Below, in pieces: positions 54,468-64,000 of a stretch of 64,000 bases of DNA. The position numbers and the translations under genes were made by a program. Positions within the stretch are counted from its first letter, which is position 1. Every line of letters begins with the position of its first letter. Source of the stretch: Serratia quinivorans (GTDB taxonomy: Bacteria; Pseudomonadota; Gammaproteobacteria; Enterobacterales; Enterobacteriaceae); NCBI RefSeq assembly GCF_946227985.1, contig NZ_CAMKGL010000009.1, positions 1-64,000 of the forward strand. Direction: 5' to 3'. Below the pieces are notes generated by a model. That model ran no database searches. It saw only the letters and a program-made list of their open reading frames with translations, and was not told the origin of the DNA.

Positions 54468-56492
54468 ATGCGATTAAATCCCAGCCAACAACAAGCCGTC
54501 GAATTCGTTACCGGGCCCTGTCTGGTGCTGGCCGGTGCCGGTTCCGGCAAGACGCGCGTCATCACCAACAAAATCGCTCACCTGATCCACAACTGTGGTT
54601 ATCAGGCGCGGCACATCGCCGCCGTGACCTTCACCAATAAGGCTGCGCGCGAGATGAAAGAGCGTGTGGCGCAAACCATGGGGCGCAAAGAAGCACGCGG
54701 ACTGATGATTTCCACTTTCCACACGCTGGGGCTGGAAATCATTAAACGTGAATATGCCGCGCTGGGGATGAAGTCCAACTTCTCACTTTTCGACGATCAG
54801 GATCAGCTGGCGCTGTTGAAAGAACTGACCGAGAAATGGCTGGAGAATGACAAGACGCTGGTGGCGCAGCTGATTTCCACCATCTCCAACTGGAAGAATG
54901 ACCTGATCGATCCCCAGAAGGCGATGGAGCTGGCGCGCTCTGAACGCGACAAGCTGTTCGCGCATTGCTATGGCCTGTATCACGCGCATATGCGTGCCTG
55001 TAACGTACTGGATTTTGACGATTTAATCCTGCTGCCGACACTGCTGCTGCAGCGTAATGAAGAAGTGCGCGAACGCTGGCAGAATCGTATCCGCTACCTG
55101 TTGGTGGATGAATATCAGGACACCAACACCAGTCAGTACGAACTGGTGAAGTTGCTGGTGGGTAACCGTGCGCGTTTCACCGTGGTGGGGGACGACGATC
55201 AGTCGATTTACTCCTGGCGTGGTGCGCGTCCGCAAAACCTGGTGCTGCTGAAGGAAGACTTTCCGGCGTTGCAGGTGATTAAGCTGGAGCAGAACTACCG
55301 CTCCAGCGAGCGTATCCTGAAGGCGGCGAATATCCTGATCGCCAATAACCCGCACGTGTTTGAAAAACGGCTGTTTTCCGAGCTGGGTTACGGTGAAGAG
55401 CTGAAGGTGGTGACCGCCAATAATGAGGATCATGAGGCCGAGCGTGTTGTCGGGGAGCTGATTGCCCATCACTTCGTGAAGAAAACCAACTACGGCGATT
55501 ATGCGATCCTTTATCGTGGTAACCATCAGTCACGGCTGTTTGAAAAAATGCTGATGCAAAACCGCATCCCTTACAAAATTTCCGGTGGCACCTCGTTTTT
55601 CTCACGGCCGGAAATCAAGGATCTGCTGGCCTACCTGCGTGTTCTGACTAACCAGGATGATGACAGCGCATTTCTGCGCATCGTTAACACGCCAAAGCGT
55701 GAGATTGGCCCGGCAACGCTGCAAAAGCTGGGTGAATGGGCCAATCAACGTAACAAAAGCCTGTTCCGCGCCAGTTTCGATCTCGGTCTGAGCCAGCACC
55801 TGACCGGTCGTGGGTTGGAGTCGCTGCAGCGCTTCACTCACTGGCTGGACGGGATTGCTCAGTTGGCGGAGCGTGAACCGATAGCCGCGGTGCGCGATCT
55901 GATCCGCGGTGTAGATTACGAAAGCTGGCTGTTTGAAACCTCACCCAGCCCGAAAGCCGCCGAAATGCGCATGAAAAACGTCAATACCCTGTTCGGCTGG
56001 ATGACGGAAATGCTCGAAGGCAGCGAGCTGGATGAGCCAATGACGCTGACCCAGGTGGTAACGCGCTTTACCCTGCGTGACATGATGGAACGTGGCGAAA
56101 GCGACGAGGAGCTGGATCAGGTTCAGTTGATGACGCTGCATGCTTCCAAAGGACTGGAGTTTCCTTATGTCTTCCTGGTGGGGATGGAGGAGGGGTTACT
56201 GCCGCATCAGAGCAGTATTGATGAGGATAACGTCGATGAAGAGCGGCGTTTGGCCTATGTGGGGATCACTCGTGCCCAAAAAGAGCTGATTTTCACCCTG
56301 TGTCGCGAACGTCGCCAATATGGTGAACTGGTGCGGCCGGAGCCAAGTCGTTTCTTGCTGGAACTGCCGCAGGATGACCTGGCGTGGGAAAGTGAACGTA
56401 AGGTGGTCAGTCCGCAAGAACGGATGCAAAAAGGTCAAAGCCATCTGGCGAATATTCGCGCTCAGTTGGCCAAGGCTAAAGGCGGAAGTTAG
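54468..56492 (+). CDS. rep: ATP-dependent DNA helicase Rep
   Basis: A 674-residue superfamily 1A 3'-5' helicase that supports replication forks. Motifs in order: Q motif [10 protein letters not shown], Walker [11 protein letters not shown], motif Ia TFTNKAA, Walker [11 protein letters not shown], motif [16 protein letters not shown], motif IV EQNYRSS, motif [11 protein letters not shown], motif [10 protein letters not shown]. Length and order match E. coli Rep (673). The start follows AGCAATAAAGCGCC. Confidence 0.97.
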   Translation: MRLNPSQQQAVEFVTGPCLVLAGAGSGKTRVITNKIAHLIHNCGYQARHIAAVTFTNKAAREMKERVAQTMGRKEARGLMISTFHTLGLEIIKREYAALGMKSNFSLFDDQDQLALLKELTEKWLENDKTLVAQLISTISNWKNDLIDPQKAMELARSERDKLFAHCYGLYHAHMRACNVLDFDDLILLPTLLLQRNEEVRERWQNRIRYLLVDEYQDTNTSQYELVKLLVGNRARFTVVGDDDQSIYSWRGARPQNLVLLKEDFPALQVIKLEQNYRSSERILKAANILIANNPHVFEKRLFSELGYGEELKVVTANNEDHEAERVVGELIAHHFVKKTNYGDYAILYRGNHQSRLFEKMLMQNRIPYKISGGTSFFSRPEIKDLLAYLRVLTNQDDDSAFLRIVNTPKREIGPATLQKLGEWANQRNKSLFRASFDLGLSQHLTGRGLESLQRFTHWLDGIAQLAEREPIAAVRDLIRGVDYESWLFETSPSPKAAEMRMKNVNTLFGWMTEMLEGSELDEPMTLTQVVTRFTLRDMMERGESDEELDQVQLMTLHASKGLEFPYVFLVGMEEGLLPHQSSIDEDNVDEERRLAYVGITRAQKELIFTLCRERRQYGELVRPEPSRFLLELPQDDLAWESERKVVSPQERMQKGQSHLANIRAQLAKAKGGS

Positions 56493-56497
56493 AAGAA

Positions 56498-56516
56498 AGG
56501 GCGCGATTAGCGCCCT
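56498..56516. terminator. Hairpin between convergent rep and gppA
   Basis: AGGGCGC (56498-56504), loop GATTA, GCGCCCT (56510-56516), directly after the rep stop; short T-stretch on the plus side. Confidence 0.6.
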
Positions 56517-56523
56517 TGTCATA

Positions 56524-58020
56524 TCAACGTTGTTCTTCCAGTATCAACGGCCAATGAACATAGCTTTGCCAATGACTTTCCTGATCCAACGCCTCTGCCC
56601 GTAGCGGGTGCTGTTCCAGCCAACCTGGCGGCAGGATCACCGTCAGCTCATCATCATTATTGGCACGCAGGCGCACCGCCGGCAGCGTATCGTCGCGGCG
56701 ACGGCTGGCGAAGATGATGGCCAGGCGCAAAATCCGGCATAAACGTTGCGCCGTACGCGGCGGCAGGGCGTTTTGCTGGCTCAGCAGTGGCAGATCGATA
56801 GTGTTGCTCTGGTTTTGCAGCAGGGTGGCCAGCAGTTTTTTCTGTGCCGGGGTGAAGCCGGGTAAATCCAGATGGCGAATCAGGTAGGCGGCGTGTTGCG
56901 GCGCCTGTTTGAAATCAACGCTGAGGCCGATTTCGTGGATCAGGCAGGCGCTGTGCAATAACTCGCGACATCGCGCATCCAATTGCCATTCATTGCTTAC
57001 CTGCTGCGAGAAGTTGGCGGCCAATTGGCTGACGCGTTCGGCTTGTTCGGTATCCAACAGATAACGTCGTTGCAGGTTGCGAATGGTGCGGTTGCGAATA
57101 TCCTGTTCGACCGGCAGATGCAACATGCCGTAGACCAGTCCTTCGCGCAGTGCGCCGCCGGCCAGCATCATGCTTTCGATGCCCAACTCCTGGAAAATCG
57201 CCAGCAGGATCGACAGCCCGCTTGGGAACACCAGAGCGCGCTCCAGCGTCAACCCTTCAATTTCCAACTCTTCCAGCTTGCCGCACTGAATGGCGCGCTG
57301 TTTCAATTGGCGCAGTTTGGACAGGGTGATACGTTCATCCATGCCCTGTGCCACCATGATTTCCTGCAGCGCCTGGACGGTGCCGGAAGCGCCGACGCAG
57401 ACTTGCCAACCATGCTGACGCAGCTGTGGCGCGATGGGACGCACCATTTCACGTGCAGCCTGTTCGGCCCGCTCGAAATTCTCCTGCCCCAAATTGCGAT
57501 CGCTGAAGAACCGCTCCAGCCAGGTGACGCAACCCATTGACAGGCTGTACAGCTGGGCCGCCTGTGCGCCGGTACCGGTGACCAGCTCGGTGCTGCCGCC
57601 GCCGATATCGACCACTAAACGCTGGTCCGGACCGCCGGTAGTATGGGCAACGCCGTGGTAGATCAGCCGTGCTTCTTCCTCACCGCTGATCACCTGGATC
57701 GGGCAGCCGAGAATTTGCTCTGCGGTTTGCAGAAACTCATCGGCATTGGACGCCAGACGCAGCGTCGCCGTGGCGACCACTCGGATCTGTGCGCGTGGAA
57801 TGTCCTGCAGGCGTTCGGAGAACAACTTCAGGCATTGCCAGCCGCGCTGCATGGCTTCATGCGACAGGAGATTGTTTTGATCCAGCCCGGCCGCCAGACG
57901 CACCTTGCGCTTGATGCGCGCCAAAGTCTGAATACTGCCGGCTACCTCGCGCACCACCAACATGTGGAAGCTGTTGGAGCCAAGGTCGATAGCGGCATAA
58001 AGTGCGCTGGAACTGAGCAT
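56524..58020 (-). CDS. gppA: Guanosine pentaphosphate phosphatase GppA
   Basis: A 498-residue Ppx/GppA-type phosphatase converting pppGpp to ppGpp. The ASKHA fold shows [14 protein letters not shown] (phosphate 1), the acidic [13 protein letters not shown] and [11 protein letters not shown] (phosphate 2). The C-terminal HD-like helical domain spans about 315-498. It lies 6 bases behind rhlB on the same strand, as in E. coli. Confidence 0.96.
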   Translation of the reverse strand: MLSSSALYAAIDLGSNSFHMLVVREVAGSIQTLARIKRKVRLAAGLDQNNLLSHEAMQRGWQCLKLFSERLQDIPRAQIRVVATATLRLASNADEFLQTAEQILGCPIQVISGEEEARLIYHGVAHTTGGPDQRLVVDIGGGSTELVTGTGAQAAQLYSLSMGCVTWLERFFSDRNLGQENFERAEQAAREMVRPIAPQLRQHGWQVCVGASGTVQALQEIMVAQGMDERITLSKLRQLKQRAIQCGKLEELEIEGLTLERALVFPSGLSILLAIFQELGIESMMLAGGALREGLVYGMLHLPVEQDIRNRTIRNLQRRYLLDTEQAERVSQLAANFSQQVSNEWQLDARCRELLHSACLIHEIGLSVDFKQAPQHAAYLIRHLDLPGFTPAQKKLLATLLQNQSNTIDLPLLSQQNALPPRTAQRLCRILRLAIIFASRRRDDTLPAVRLRANNDDELTVILPPGWLEQHPLRAEALDQESHWQSYVHWPLILEEQR

Positions 58021-58026
58021 GGTCTA

Positions 58027-59313
58027 TCAGCCTGAACGTTTACGGTTATTGCGTGGCGCACCGCCACGACGTGGCGCGGAGTTACGGCGTGGGCCGTTGC
58101 CGCCGCGTGGGCGAGCCAGGCGTTTCGGCGCAGGCAGGTCACTCAATAACGCATCACTGTTATACTTGCTCACCGGAATACTGTGACCGGTGTAGGTTTC
58201 GATCGCCGGCAGGTTGAGTGCGTACTCTTCGCAAGCCAGGCTGATGGAATGACCGCTTTCGCCGGCACGGCCGGTACGACCGATACGGTGAACGTAGTCT
58301 TCGCAGTCGTCAGGCAAATCGTAGTTGAAGACGTGGGTAACCAACGGAATGTGCAGACCGCGGGCGGCGACGTCGGTGGCGACCAGAATATCGAGGTTGC
58401 CCTTGGTGAAGTCATCGAGAATACGCAGGCGTTTTTTCTGCGCCACATCGCCGGTCAACAGGCCTACGCGGTGACCATCGGCAGCCAGATGGCCCCAAAC
58501 GTCTTCACAGCGGTGCTTGGTGTTGGCGAAGATGATGCAGCGGTCAGGCCACTCTTCTTCGATCAACGTCTGCAGCAGACGCATTTTTTCTTCGTTGGAC
58601 GGGTAGAACAATTCTTCTTTAATGCGGTGGCCGGTTTTCTGTTCCGGTTCCACTTCAACATATTCAGCGTTGTTCATCTGCTCGAAAGCCAGCTCGCGTA
58701 CGCGATAGGACAGGGTGGCAGAGAACAGCATGTTCAGGCGTTGATCGACCGCAGGCATGCGGCGGAACAACCAGCGAATGTCTTTGATAAAGCCCAGATC
58801 GTACATGCGGTCGGCTTCATCCAGCACCACAACCTGGATCGCGCCCAGATCGATATAGTTCTGTTTGGCGTAATCAATTAAACGACCGGTAGTCCCCACC
58901 AGGATATCCACGCCGCTTTCCAGCACTTTCAGCTGTTTGTCGTAGCCATCGCCGCCGTACGCCAGACCCATTTTCAGGCCGGTGGAGTGAGACAGGGCTT
59001 CCGCATCGGAGTGGATCTGCACCGCGAGTTCACGCGTTGGCGCCATGATCAAGGCGCGCGGCTGGTTGATCTTGCGATCCTGTTTCGCCGGGTGAGAAAG
59101 CAAATAGTGAAAAGTAGACGTTAAAAATGCCAACGTCTTTCCGGTACCGGTTTGCGCCTGACCTGCAACGTCACGCCCAGAGAGCGTGAGCGGCAATGCT
59201 AACGCCTGGATAGGCGTGCAATGTTGAAACCCTTTCTTTTCAAGGGCTTCAAGGACTAACGGGTGCAGGGCGAAGTCGGAAAACTTCTGTTCGGTCAAGT
59301 GTGTTTTGCTCAT
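58027..59313 (-). CDS. rhlB: DEAD-box RNA helicase RhlB
   Basis: A 428-residue DEAD-box helicase, part of the RNA degradosome. Motifs: [10 protein letters not shown] (Q motif region), [35 protein letters not shown], and [10 protein letters not shown]. The C-terminal tail is short, basic and Gly/Asn/Arg-rich ([16 protein letters not shown]), the segment involved in RNA and RNase E contact. Divergent from trxA. Confidence 0.96.
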   Translation of the reverse strand: MSKTHLTEQKFSDFALHPLVLEALEKKGFQHCTPIQALALPLTLSGRDVAGQAQTGTGKTLAFLTSTFHYLLSHPAKQDRKINQPRALIMAPTRELAVQIHSDAEALSHSTGLKMGLAYGGDGYDKQLKVLESGVDILVGTTGRLIDYAKQNYIDLGAIQVVVLDEADRMYDLGFIKDIRWLFRRMPAVDQRLNMLFSATLSYRVRELAFEQMNNAEYVEVEPEQKTGHRIKEELFYPSNEEKMRLLQTLIEEEWPDRCIIFANTKHRCEDVWGHLAADGHRVGLLTGDVAQKKRLRILDDFTKGNLDILVATDVAARGLHIPLVTHVFNYDLPDDCEDYVHRIGRTGRAGESGHSISLACEEYALNLPAIETYTGHSIPVSKYNSDALLSDLPAPKRLARPRGGNGPRRNSAPRRGGAPRNNRKRSG

Positions 59314-59430
59314 AGTGTGGTAGAATATCAGCTAACTATTGCTTTACGAAAGCGTATCCGGTGAAATAAAGTCACCTTAGGTTGGTTAATGCTACACCAA
59401 CAAGGTAGACACAATCCTTTGGAGTAGAAC

Positions 59431-59757
59431 ATGAGCGATAAAATTATTCACCTGACTGACGGCAGCTTCGACAGCGACGTGCTGAAAGCTGAAGGGCCAA
59501 TCCTGGTCGATTTCTGGGCTGAATGGTGTGGGCCGTGCAAGATGATTGCTCCGATTCTGGATGAGATTGCCGATGAGTTCGAAGGCAAGCTGACCATCAC
59601 CAAGCTGAATATCGACCAGAACCCGGCAACCGCACCCAAGTACGGCATCCGTGGTATCCCTACGCTGTTGCTGTTCAAGAACGGTGAAGTGGCCGCGACC
59701 AAGGTTGGTGCGCTGTCCAAAGGTCAGCTCAAAGATTTCCTTAACGCGAATCTGTAA
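59431..59757 (+). CDS. trxA: Thioredoxin 1
   Basis: A 108-residue thioredoxin with the active site W32-C33-G-P-C36-K. It reduces protein disulfides and serves ribonucleotide reductase. The cis-proline loop GIRGIPT is present. TTTGGAGTAGAAC precedes the ATG. Confidence 0.98.
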   Translation: MSDKIIHLTDGSFDSDVLKAEGPILVDFWAEWCGPCKMIAPILDEIADEFEGKLTITKLNIDQNPATAPKYGIRGIPTLLLFKNGEVAATKVGALSKGQLKDFLNANL

Positions 59758-59835
59758 TCGGGCGGGATGCCCTATGCCCAATGGATGTGATGCGGCGGCT
59801 AAAAACGTTGCCGCGTGAGAGACAACGGGGATATA

Positions 59836-59877
59836 CAGGCGTCTGGCGGGGATGTTCAATTCACCGCTAGACGCCTG
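59836..59877 (+). promoter_or_regulatory. Large hairpin in the trxA-rho intergenic region
   Basis: CAGGCGTCTGGCGG (59836-59849) pairs with CCGCTAGACGCCTG (59864-59877), a 14-bp stem with one G-T pair and a 14-base loop. No T-tract follows, so it is more likely a processing or stability element behind trxA or part of a rho leader than an intrinsic terminator. The rest of 59758-60335 has no recognised protein gene apart from the leader ORF listed separately; the rho gene of enterobacteria is autoregulated by attenuation in such a leader. Confidence 0.55.
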
Positions 59878-60225
59878 CCAAGAAGCGTGTTAAGTTTAAC
59901 CATACTGCATATAGAACTTGCCCGAAGTTTTAAATCTAAAGAGTCTAAATCTAAAGCTTTACTCTGTGCTGAACCGCTGGCGTTGAAAGAAAAAATGAAC
60001 TCAGCCCGCGTTTTAGCAATCAAACGGTTTTGCAAAATCAATTTTAAGGTACCTTCGATCTTAAACCGTCAATGCGCGCGTCCTCTGTAAGCCATTTCTT
60101 ACCGTGACGGCTCAGCGCCCGGTGATCGAACGTCCAGTAAACAGGCACGAATATCCAATGGATTTCAAGGTGTGGCCAGTCGGCAACCGAAAGCGTCTTC
60201 GCAGCTTAGTCCGCTAAGTTTTGGG

Positions 60226-60339
60226 ATGAACAAGGGAAGCCAACGCAACCACCGGAAAGCCGGAAGAGATATCCCGCTGCCATACCATTCACGATGTAAG
60301 TTCGAGACATACCCCGAGTTTAAGAACCCACCACTATGA
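60226..60339 (+). CDS. Possible 37-residue rho leader peptide (rhoL-like position)
   Basis: ATG at 60226 opens a 37-codon frame ([20 protein letters not shown] at the start) whose TGA overlaps the rho ATG in an ATGA. The peptide is basic. Its own ribosome binding site is weak (TTTTGGG), but the rho start also lacks a purine-rich site (AAGAACCCACCACT), so translational coupling is plausible. E. coli has a short leader ORF, rhoL, in the rho leader; I see no clear sequence match to it. Confidence 0.3.
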   Translation: MNKGSQRNHRKAGRDIPLPYHSRCKFETYPEFKNPPL

Positions 60340-61595
60340 ATCTTACCGAATTAAAGAATACGCCGGTTTCTGAGCTGATTACTCTCGGCGAAAATATGGG
60401 GCTGGAAAACCTTGCCCGCATGCGCAAGCAGGACATTATCTTCTCTATCCTTAAGCAACATGCGAAAAGTGGAGAAGATATCTTCGGCGATGGCGTGTTG
60501 GAGATATTGCAGGATGGATTTGGTTTCCTCCGTTCTGGAGACAGTTCCTACCTTGCAGGCCCCGACGACATCTACGTATCCCCTAGCCAAATCCGCCGTT
60601 TTAACCTCCGTACAGGTGACTCCGTTTCCGGTAAGATTCGTCCGCCAAAAGAAGGCGAGCGCTACTTTGCCCTGTTGAAAGTTAACGAAGTTAACTACGA
60701 CAAACCGGAAAATGCCCGTAGCAAGATCCTGTTCGAAAACCTGACCCCACTGCATGCCAACTCCCGTCTGCGGATGGAACGCGGCAACGGCTCAACCGAA
60801 GACCTGACAGCACGCGTGCTGGACCTGGCTTCGCCGATTGGTCGTGGTCAGCGTGGTCTGATTGTTGCTCCGCCGAAAGCCGGTAAAACCATGCTGCTGC
60901 AGAACATTGCACAAAGCATCGCTTACAACCATCCAGACTGCGTGCTGATGGTACTGCTGATCGACGAACGTCCGGAAGAAGTGACCGAGATGCAGCGTCT
61001 GGTGAAGGGCGAAGTTATCGCTTCGACCTTTGACGAGCCGGCATCTCGCCACGTTCAGGTTGCAGAAATGGTGATTGAGAAAGCCAAGCGCCTGGTTGAA
61101 CACAAAAAAGACGTGATCATCCTGCTTGACTCCATCACTCGTCTGGCGCGTGCCTACAACACCGTTGTACCGGCTTCCGGTAAAGTGTTGACTGGTGGTG
61201 TGGATGCCAACGCCTTGCATCGCCCCAAGCGTTTCTTCGGTGCGGCACGTAACGTTGAGGAAGGCGGCAGCCTGACCATCATCGCTACCGCGCTGGTCGA
61301 TACCGGGTCGAAAATGGACGAAGTTATCTACGAAGAGTTTAAAGGTACCGGCAACATGGAATTGCATCTGGCGCGTAAAATCGCCGAGAAGCGCGTATTC
61401 CCTGCGATCGACTACAACCGCTCTGGTACCCGTAAAGAAGAATTACTCACCACCTCTGAAGAACTGCAGAAAATGTGGATCCTGCGTAAAATCATTCACC
61501 CGATGGGTGAGATTGATGCGATGGAATTCCTCATTAACAAGTTGGCCATGACCAAGACCAACGATGAATTCTTCGATATGATGAAGCGCTCATAA
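60336..61595 (+). CDS. rho: Transcription termination factor Rho
   Basis: A 419-residue hexameric RNA-dependent ATPase, the same length as E. coli Rho. The N-terminal RNA-binding domain begins [20 protein letters not shown] with the primary-site cold-shock fold ([13 protein letters not shown]). The ATPase core has Walker [12 protein letters not shown], Walker [17 protein letters not shown], and the Q-loop/R-loop region [19 protein letters not shown]. It terminates untranslated transcripts genome-wide. Confidence 0.98.
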   Translation: MNLTELKNTPVSELITLGENMGLENLARMRKQDIIFSILKQHAKSGEDIFGDGVLEILQDGFGFLRSGDSSYLAGPDDIYVSPSQIRRFNLRTGDSVSGKIRPPKEGERYFALLKVNEVNYDKPENARSKILFENLTPLHANSRLRMERGNGSTEDLTARVLDLASPIGRGQRGLIVAPPKAGKTMLLQNIAQSIAYNHPDCVLMVLLIDERPEEVTEMQRLVKGEVIASTFDEPASRHVQVAEMVIEKAKRLVEHKKDVIILLDSITRLARAYNTVVPASGKVLTGGVDANALHRPKRFFGAARNVEEGGSLTIIATALVDTGSKMDEVIYEEFKGTGNMELHLARKIAEKRVFPAIDYNRSGTRKEELLTTSEELQKMWILRKIIHPMGEIDAMEFLINKLAMTKTNDEFFDMMKRS

Positions 61596-61630
61596 TGACG
61601 ATACGCTCATAATTGAGTAAATATTCCAAG

Positions 61631-61658
61631 AACGCCACGCCTAGTCGTGGCGTTTTTT
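61631..61658 (+). terminator. Rho-independent terminator after rho
   Basis: AACGCCACG (61631-61639), loop CCTAGT, CGTGGCGTT (61646-61654) and six T. Closes the rho transcript. Confidence 0.9.
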
Positions 61659-61908
61659 GCTTTTGGAAGATACGATAAGTAACAGAAATGGAAACGTAAG
61701 TTATTTTCGTGACTTACTGAGAATTCATCTTATTTGCGGTCGGCGCTTCGTCGTTCGCCCATTGTTGCTGCCGAAACAGCAGGCAAGCACGGTGGAATAA
61801 GCATGAATGGCTGTCGTCATAGGAAATGACTGAAAGGTAGCGGGATACCATGGCGCAACCTGTCGCCCGTGTTAAGCTGCCTTATCTTCTACAGAGATCT
61901 TGTTAACT
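61659..61908. other. Leader region of the wec (enterobacterial common antigen) operon
   Basis: No gene is visible between the rho terminator and wecA. The region must hold the promoter of the wec operon; no element stands out clearly enough to name. Confidence 0.45.
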
Positions 61909-63006
61909 GTGAACTTACTCACTATGAGTACTGAAATTCTATTTGTTTTCCTGTTTTCTTTGGCTTTTCTCTTTGTTGCCCGTAAAGCAGCAAAACGTAT
62001 TGGTCTGGTTGATAAACCTAATTACCGTAAACGCCATCAGGGGCTGATCCCTCTGGTCGGGGGTATTTCTGTTTATGCCGGGCTGTGCTTTGCTTTCCTT
62101 ATCTCTGACCAAACGATTGCGCATGGCAAACTCTACCTCGCCTGTGCGGGGATATTGGTGTTCGTTGGTGCTCTTGACGATCGTTTCGATATCAGCGTTA
62201 AAATTCGTGCGCTGGTTCAGGCACTGGTCGGTATCGCGATGATGGTTTTCGCTGGGCTTTACCTGCGCAGTTTTGGTCATGTGCTGGGCGATTGGGAAAT
62301 GCTGCTGGGGCCGTTTGGCTATCTGGTCACGCTGTTTGCCGTCTGGGCAGCCATCAACGCCTTTAATATGGTCGACGGCATTGATGGCCTGCTGGGCGGG
62401 CTGTCGTGCGTGTCTTTCGGGGCGCTGGGCGTGTTGTTGTATCTGAGCGGTCATTCTGAATTGGCCTTCTGGTGCTTCGCAATGATTGCCGCCATCGTTC
62501 CTTATATTCTGCTTAACCTCGGCATTCTTGGCCGCCGGTATAAAGTGTTTATGGGGGATGCCGGCAGCACGCTGATCGGTTTCACCGCCATTTGGCTGTT
62601 GCTGCAAAGTTCGCAGGGCAAAGCTCATTCCATCAATCCGGTTACCGCGTTGTGGATTATTGCCATCCCGCTGATGGACATGATTGCGATCATGTACCGC
62701 CGTTTACGCAAAGGGATGAGCCCCTTCTCTCCAGACCGCCAACACATTCACCATCTGATTATGCGCGCGGGCTTTACGCCACGGCAGGCTTTCGTGTTGA
62801 TTACCCTGGCGGCAGCCTTGCTGGCGGCCGTCGGCGTGCTTGGCGAACGCCTTACTTTTATCCCTGAATGGGTTATGTTGGCATTATTCTTGCTTGCCTT
62901 CTTTTTATACGGCTACTGCATTAAACGCGCCTGGCGTGTTGCACGTTACATTAAGCGTATCAAGCGTCGTCTGCGGCGTTCGAACGGCAATAAGCAAGTA
63001 TCTTAA
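61909..63006 (+). CDS. wecA: Undecaprenyl-phosphate GlcNAc-1-phosphate transferase WecA
   Basis: A 365-residue polytopic membrane enzyme that starts enterobacterial common antigen (and often O-antigen) synthesis by moving GlcNAc-1-phosphate from UDP-GlcNAc to undecaprenyl phosphate. Catalytic motifs are LDDRFDI, FNMVDGIDGLLGG, VFMGDAGSTLIGF and RQHIHHLIMRAG. I use GTG at 61909 (VNLLTMST) because it aligns with the E. coli start MNLLTVST; an ATG at 61924 would drop five residues. The ribosome binding site is weak. Confidence 0.94.
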   Translation: MNLLTMSTEILFVFLFSLAFLFVARKAAKRIGLVDKPNYRKRHQGLIPLVGGISVYAGLCFAFLISDQTIAHGKLYLACAGILVFVGALDDRFDISVKIRALVQALVGIAMMVFAGLYLRSFGHVLGDWEMLLGPFGYLVTLFAVWAAINAFNMVDGIDGLLGGLSCVSFGALGVLLYLSGHSELAFWCFAMIAAIVPYILLNLGILGRRYKVFMGDAGSTLIGFTAIWLLLQSSQGKAHSINPVTALWIIAIPLMDMIAIMYRRLRKGMSPFSPDRQHIHHLIMRAGFTPRQAFVLITLAAALLAAVGVLGERLTFIPEWVMLALFLLAFFLYGYCIKRAWRVARYIKRIKRRLRRSNGNKQVS

Positions 63007-63026
63007 CCAGAGGCTTTTGGGCAGTG

Positions 63027-64000
63027 ATGAATCCAGAAACAAGGTCTGACAAGAATATCCCGGCGGTGGATAACGAACTCGATATCCGCGGCCTGTGCTG
63101 CACCCTGTGGCGAGGTAAGCCATGGATTATCGGTATTGCGGTGTTATTCGCCGTGGTTGCACTGATGGTTTCCTACCTGGTGAAACAGGAGTGGAGTGCG
63201 ACGGCGATTACCGATCGGCCAACAGTGAATGCGTTGGGGGGATATTATTCTCAGCAACAATTCCTGCGTAATCTGGATGTGCGGACCATGCCGGCTACCA
63301 GCACCGATCAACCCGGCATTGCTGACGAAGCCTATAATGAATTCATTATGCAGTTGGCGGCCTACGATACGCGTCGCGATTTCTGGCTGCAGAGCGATTA
63401 TTACAAGCAGCGCCAGGAGGGCGATGCTGCTGCCGATGCGGCATTGCTCGACGAACTGATTAACAACATTCAGTTCACGCCGCGTGATGATAAAAAAGTG
63501 CCGAACGACGGCGTGAAGCTGACGGCGGAAACGGCGGCGGATGCCAACCGTCTGTTGCGTCAATATGTGGCGTTCGCCAGTCACCGTGCTGCGCAGCATT
63601 TGAACGAAGAGACCCAGGGTGCCTGGGCGGCCCGTACCACCTCGATGAAGGCGCAGGTCAAGCGTCAGGAAGCGGTGGCGGCGGCAGTGTATAAGCGCGA
63701 ATTGAATACCATTCAACAGGCACTGAAAATTGCCGAGACGCAGGGTATCAGCCGGACTCAGACCGATACGCCGGCAGAGCAACTGCCGGACTCCGACCTG
63801 TTCCTGTTGGGTAAACCTATGCTGCAGGCGCGTTTGGAAGGGTTACAGGCTTCAGGGCCAACCTTCGATCTCGATTACGATCAAAATCGTGCGATGCTGT
63901 CGACATTGAACGTCGGCCCGACGTTGGACGAAAAATTTCAGACTTACCGCTATTTGCGGACCCCGGAAGAACCGGTAAAACGTGATAGCCCACGGCGGAT
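63027..64000 (+). CDS. wzzE: ECA chain-length regulator WzzE (cut by the window end)
   Basis: The frame runs to the last base. The 324 visible residues match E. coli WzzE: NELDIRGLCCTLWRGKPW, first membrane helix about 31-50, TAITDRPTVNALGGYYSQQQ, a coiled periplasmic domain and FQTYRYLRTPEEPVKRDSPR just before the second helix. The last membrane helix (about 25 residues) is missing only because of the window end. WzzE sets the length of enterobacterial common antigen chains. It starts 20 bases after wecA; a GTG lies directly before the ATG. Confidence 0.95.
   Translation, partial: MNPETRSDKNIPAVDNELDIRGLCCTLWRGKPWIIGIAVLFAVVALMVSYLVKQEWSATAITDRPTVNALGGYYSQQQFLRNLDVRTMPATSTDQPGIADEAYNEFIMQLAAYDTRRDFWLQSDYYKQRQEGDAAADAALLDELINNIQFTPRDDKKVPNDGVKLTAETAADANRLLRQYVAFASHRAAQHLNEETQGAWAARTTSMKAQVKRQEAVAAAVYKRELNTIQQALKIAETQGISRTQTDTPAEQLPDSDLFLLGKPMLQARLEGLQASGPTFDLDYDQNRAMLSTLNVGPTLDEKFQTYRYLRTPEEPVKRDSPRR

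Noticed and set aside
59815-60090. 91-codon plus-strand frame between trxA and rho
   Set aside because: Starts inside the large hairpin region, lacks a ribosome binding site and resembles no protein; part of the non-coding leader.

Overview
The window is a piece of enterobacterial chromosome, almost certainly from the genus Serratia (S. proteamaculans / plymuthica / liquefaciens type). The call rests on a 563-residue ChiA that keeps the S. marcescens catalytic numbering (D311, D313, E315), a convergent EsaI/EsaR-type quorum-sensing pair, and long stretches in Escherichia-like order (dpp-bcs-pdeK-dctA-yhjJ and ppiC-rep-gppA-rhlB-trxA-rho-wecA-wzzE). Coding density is high and most of the sequence is ordinary core genome. 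No CRISPR array, prophage or large defence island was seen.

Region by region. 1-0.7 kb is mobile-element wreckage: the start of an IS3-type element that cuts a Fim-type recombinase, plus a second transposase tail. 0.7-4.9 kb holds a MocR regulator, a GNAT acetyltransferase, yiaW-yiaV and a 56-residue gene with its own terminator. 4.9-7.4 kb is the quorum-sensing island: an AT-rich stretch, a possible small RNA, a lux box over the luxR promoter, luxR and luxI convergent and overlapping by 29 bp. 7.4-16.3 kb is accessory metabolism: a secreted histidine phosphatase, a DUF4282 protein, a HIT protein, a four-gene TRAP transporter / SDR / LacI operon with a 9-bp-arm dyad upstream, a membrane-anchored hydrolase and a uronate-dehydrogenase-like enzyme. 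16.3-20 kb has a LysR/SDR divergent pair, a small-alarmone-hydrolase-like HD protein and ohrR-ohr.

20-34 kb runs eptB, uhpABC (without uhpT), tRNA-Pro(UGG), chiA and the dipeptide permease dppABCDF. 34-48.4 kb is a complete type II cellulose locus: bcsEFG on one strand and bcsRQABZC on the other, followed by the c-di-GMP phosphodiesterase pdeK, dctA and yhjJ. From 54 kb the order switches to the block ppiC, rep, gppA, rhlB, trxA, rho and the first two genes of enterobacterial common antigen synthesis (wecA, and wzzE cut by the window end).

How the parts fit: the bcs and pdeK genes balance cellulose production through c-di-GMP; luxI/luxR supplies cell-density control; uhp, dpp, dctA, chiA and the TRAP system are uptake and scavenging functions; eptB, wecA and wzzE shape the outer surface; ohrR/ohr handles organic peroxides. 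I did not find a clearly new multi-gene system. The best leads are the regulatory architecture and possible small RNA upstream of luxR, the uncharacterised TRAP/SDR/LacI operon with its dyad, a short-chain dehydrogenase lacking its catalytic tyrosine, a solitary alarmone-hydrolase-like protein, and a leader ORF that overlaps the rho start codon.
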